Below are positions 13,674 to 14,150 of a stretch of 14,150 nucleotides of DNA, piece by piece. The DNA is from Anaerolineales bacterium. Lineage in GTDB: Bacteria > Chloroflexota > Anaerolineae > Epilineales > JAANWY01. Both the position numbers and the translations under genes were made by a program. How positions within the stretch are numbered: position 1 is the stretch's first letter; each line of letters begins with the position of its first letter. A model generated the notes under the pieces. It was given only the letters and a program-made list of their open reading frames with translations, had not been told where the DNA came from and ran no database searches. Location: NCBI GenBank assembly GCA_018263655.1, contig JAANWY010000096.1, forward strand, positions 1 through 14,150. Reading direction: 5' to 3'.

Positions 13674-14150
13674 TTGGAGGCTGCTCCACAAGCTGATTCG
13701 CCAGTCGCACGACAAACGTATTTGTGGCGTGTTCGCCTGAGGCTGTGGCGCCAGAGCGTGGCCGGCTTCCTGGCTGAGCTACGCGGTCATCCGTTGGCTA
13801 TGCTGGGCGGTATCGTGGTTTTGGTGTATGTACTGGCAGCCGTCTTCGCTGAACAAATCACGGTTCACGATCCTACGCTGGGGAACCTGAGGCTGCGGCT
13901 GGACCCACCTGGTTGGCACGCTGAAGGGGACTGGTCCTATCCGCTAGGAACCGATTCGCAAGGTCGCGATCTTCTGACGCGCATCATCTTCGGCGCTCGG
14001 GTCTCGCTGGCGGTCGGGCTGCTCTCGGTGGGGGTTTCGGTGGCGATCGGGACGTTCCTGGGAGCCATCACCGGCTACTACCGGGGCCGGCTTGATGACC
14101 TGGTGTCGCGCTTCGCTGATCTACTGTTGGCTTTCCCGTATCTCATCTTC
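13674..14150 (+). CDS. dppC: DppC-type ABC transporter permease, N-terminal part (cut by window end)
   Basis: The first 159 codons are open from TTG to the window end without a stop. Residues 1-35 are a hydrophilic cytosolic tail rich in Arg, typical of DppC. TM1 is LAMLGGIVVLVYVLAAVFAE (41-60). After an external loop comes the DppC signature YPLGTDSQGRDLLTRIIFGA (89-108), then SLAVGLLSVGVSVAIGTFLG (111-130), opening the BPD_transp_1 domain, and GYYRGRLDDLVSR (134-146). It forms the permease pair with the DppB-type protein. The ATPase genes (DppD/F) are expected beyond the window if the operon is complete. Confidence 0.93.
   Translation, partial: MEAAPQADSPVARQTYLWRVRLRLWRQSVAGFLAELRGHPLAMLGGIVVLVYVLAAVFAEQITVHDPTLGNLRLRLDPPGWHAEGDWSYPLGTDSQGRDLLTRIIFGARVSLAVGLLSVGVSVAIGTFLGAITGYYRGRLDDLVSRFADLLLAFPYLIF

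Noticed and set aside
1..14150. RNA genes, CRISPR arrays, transposases, phage genes
   Set aside because: No regularly spaced repeats with spacers, no tRNA/rRNA-like stretches and no transposase or integrase motifs seen in any frame.

Overview
The window is GC-rich bacterial chromosome, most likely from a Chloroflexota (Anaerolineae-like) organism. This placement is inference. It rests on the lipoprotein linker style of the ABC solute-binding protein (a V/E/K/T-rich stretch ending in PTPVP), the mix of ATG, GTG and TTG starts behind strong AGGAGG-type ribosome binding sites, and gaps full of palindromic and short tandem repeats (GCAACAC/GCAATAC, GGAAAATGG, AACGCGTTT, the 'AAGCTCAGG' type). I see no rRNA, tRNA, CRISPR array, phage gene or transposase.

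Layout. Bases 3586 to 105 on the minus strand hold a two-gene operon. The first gene is a sulfatase-fold (alkaline phosphatase superfamily) hydrolase with threonine in place of the formylglycine Cys/Ser. The second, overlapping it by one base, is a GHL6-like putative glycoside hydrolase. A 600-bp divergent control region (3587-4186) carries a promoter for each direction, a 16-bp dyad over the rightward -35 box, and a perfect 54-bp palindrome at the centre of a 172-bp mirror structure. On the plus strand follow, all in one direction, a MurR/RpiR-type regulator with a SIS domain (4187-5050), an opine/octopine dehydrogenase-family enzyme (5157-6368), a 1256-residue fusion protein (6545-10315), an oligopeptide-type solute-binding lipoprotein (10526-12211), a DppB-type permease (12565-13575) and the first 159 codons of a DppC-type permease (13674 to the window end).

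The most unusual gene is the 1256-residue fusion. It joins an N-terminal cobalamin-binding domain, a TIM-barrel part like the glutamate mutase epsilon subunit, and a C-terminal MutL/GlmL-type actin-fold ATPase. It therefore looks like a carbon-skeleton mutase covalently linked to its own reactivation chaperone. The architecture is comparable to IcmF, but built on the glutamate-mutase class with an ASKHA ATPase instead of a G-protein.

How the genes may work together (inference): secreted or cytosolic hydrolases release a compound, the ABC importer takes up an amino-acid-like or glyco-conjugate compound, an NAD(P)-dependent opine-type dehydrogenase oxidises or splits it, and the B12 mutase rearranges the carbon skeleton of the product. 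The RpiR/SIS regulator would sense a phosphosugar or related ligand. The substrate cannot be read from the sequence.
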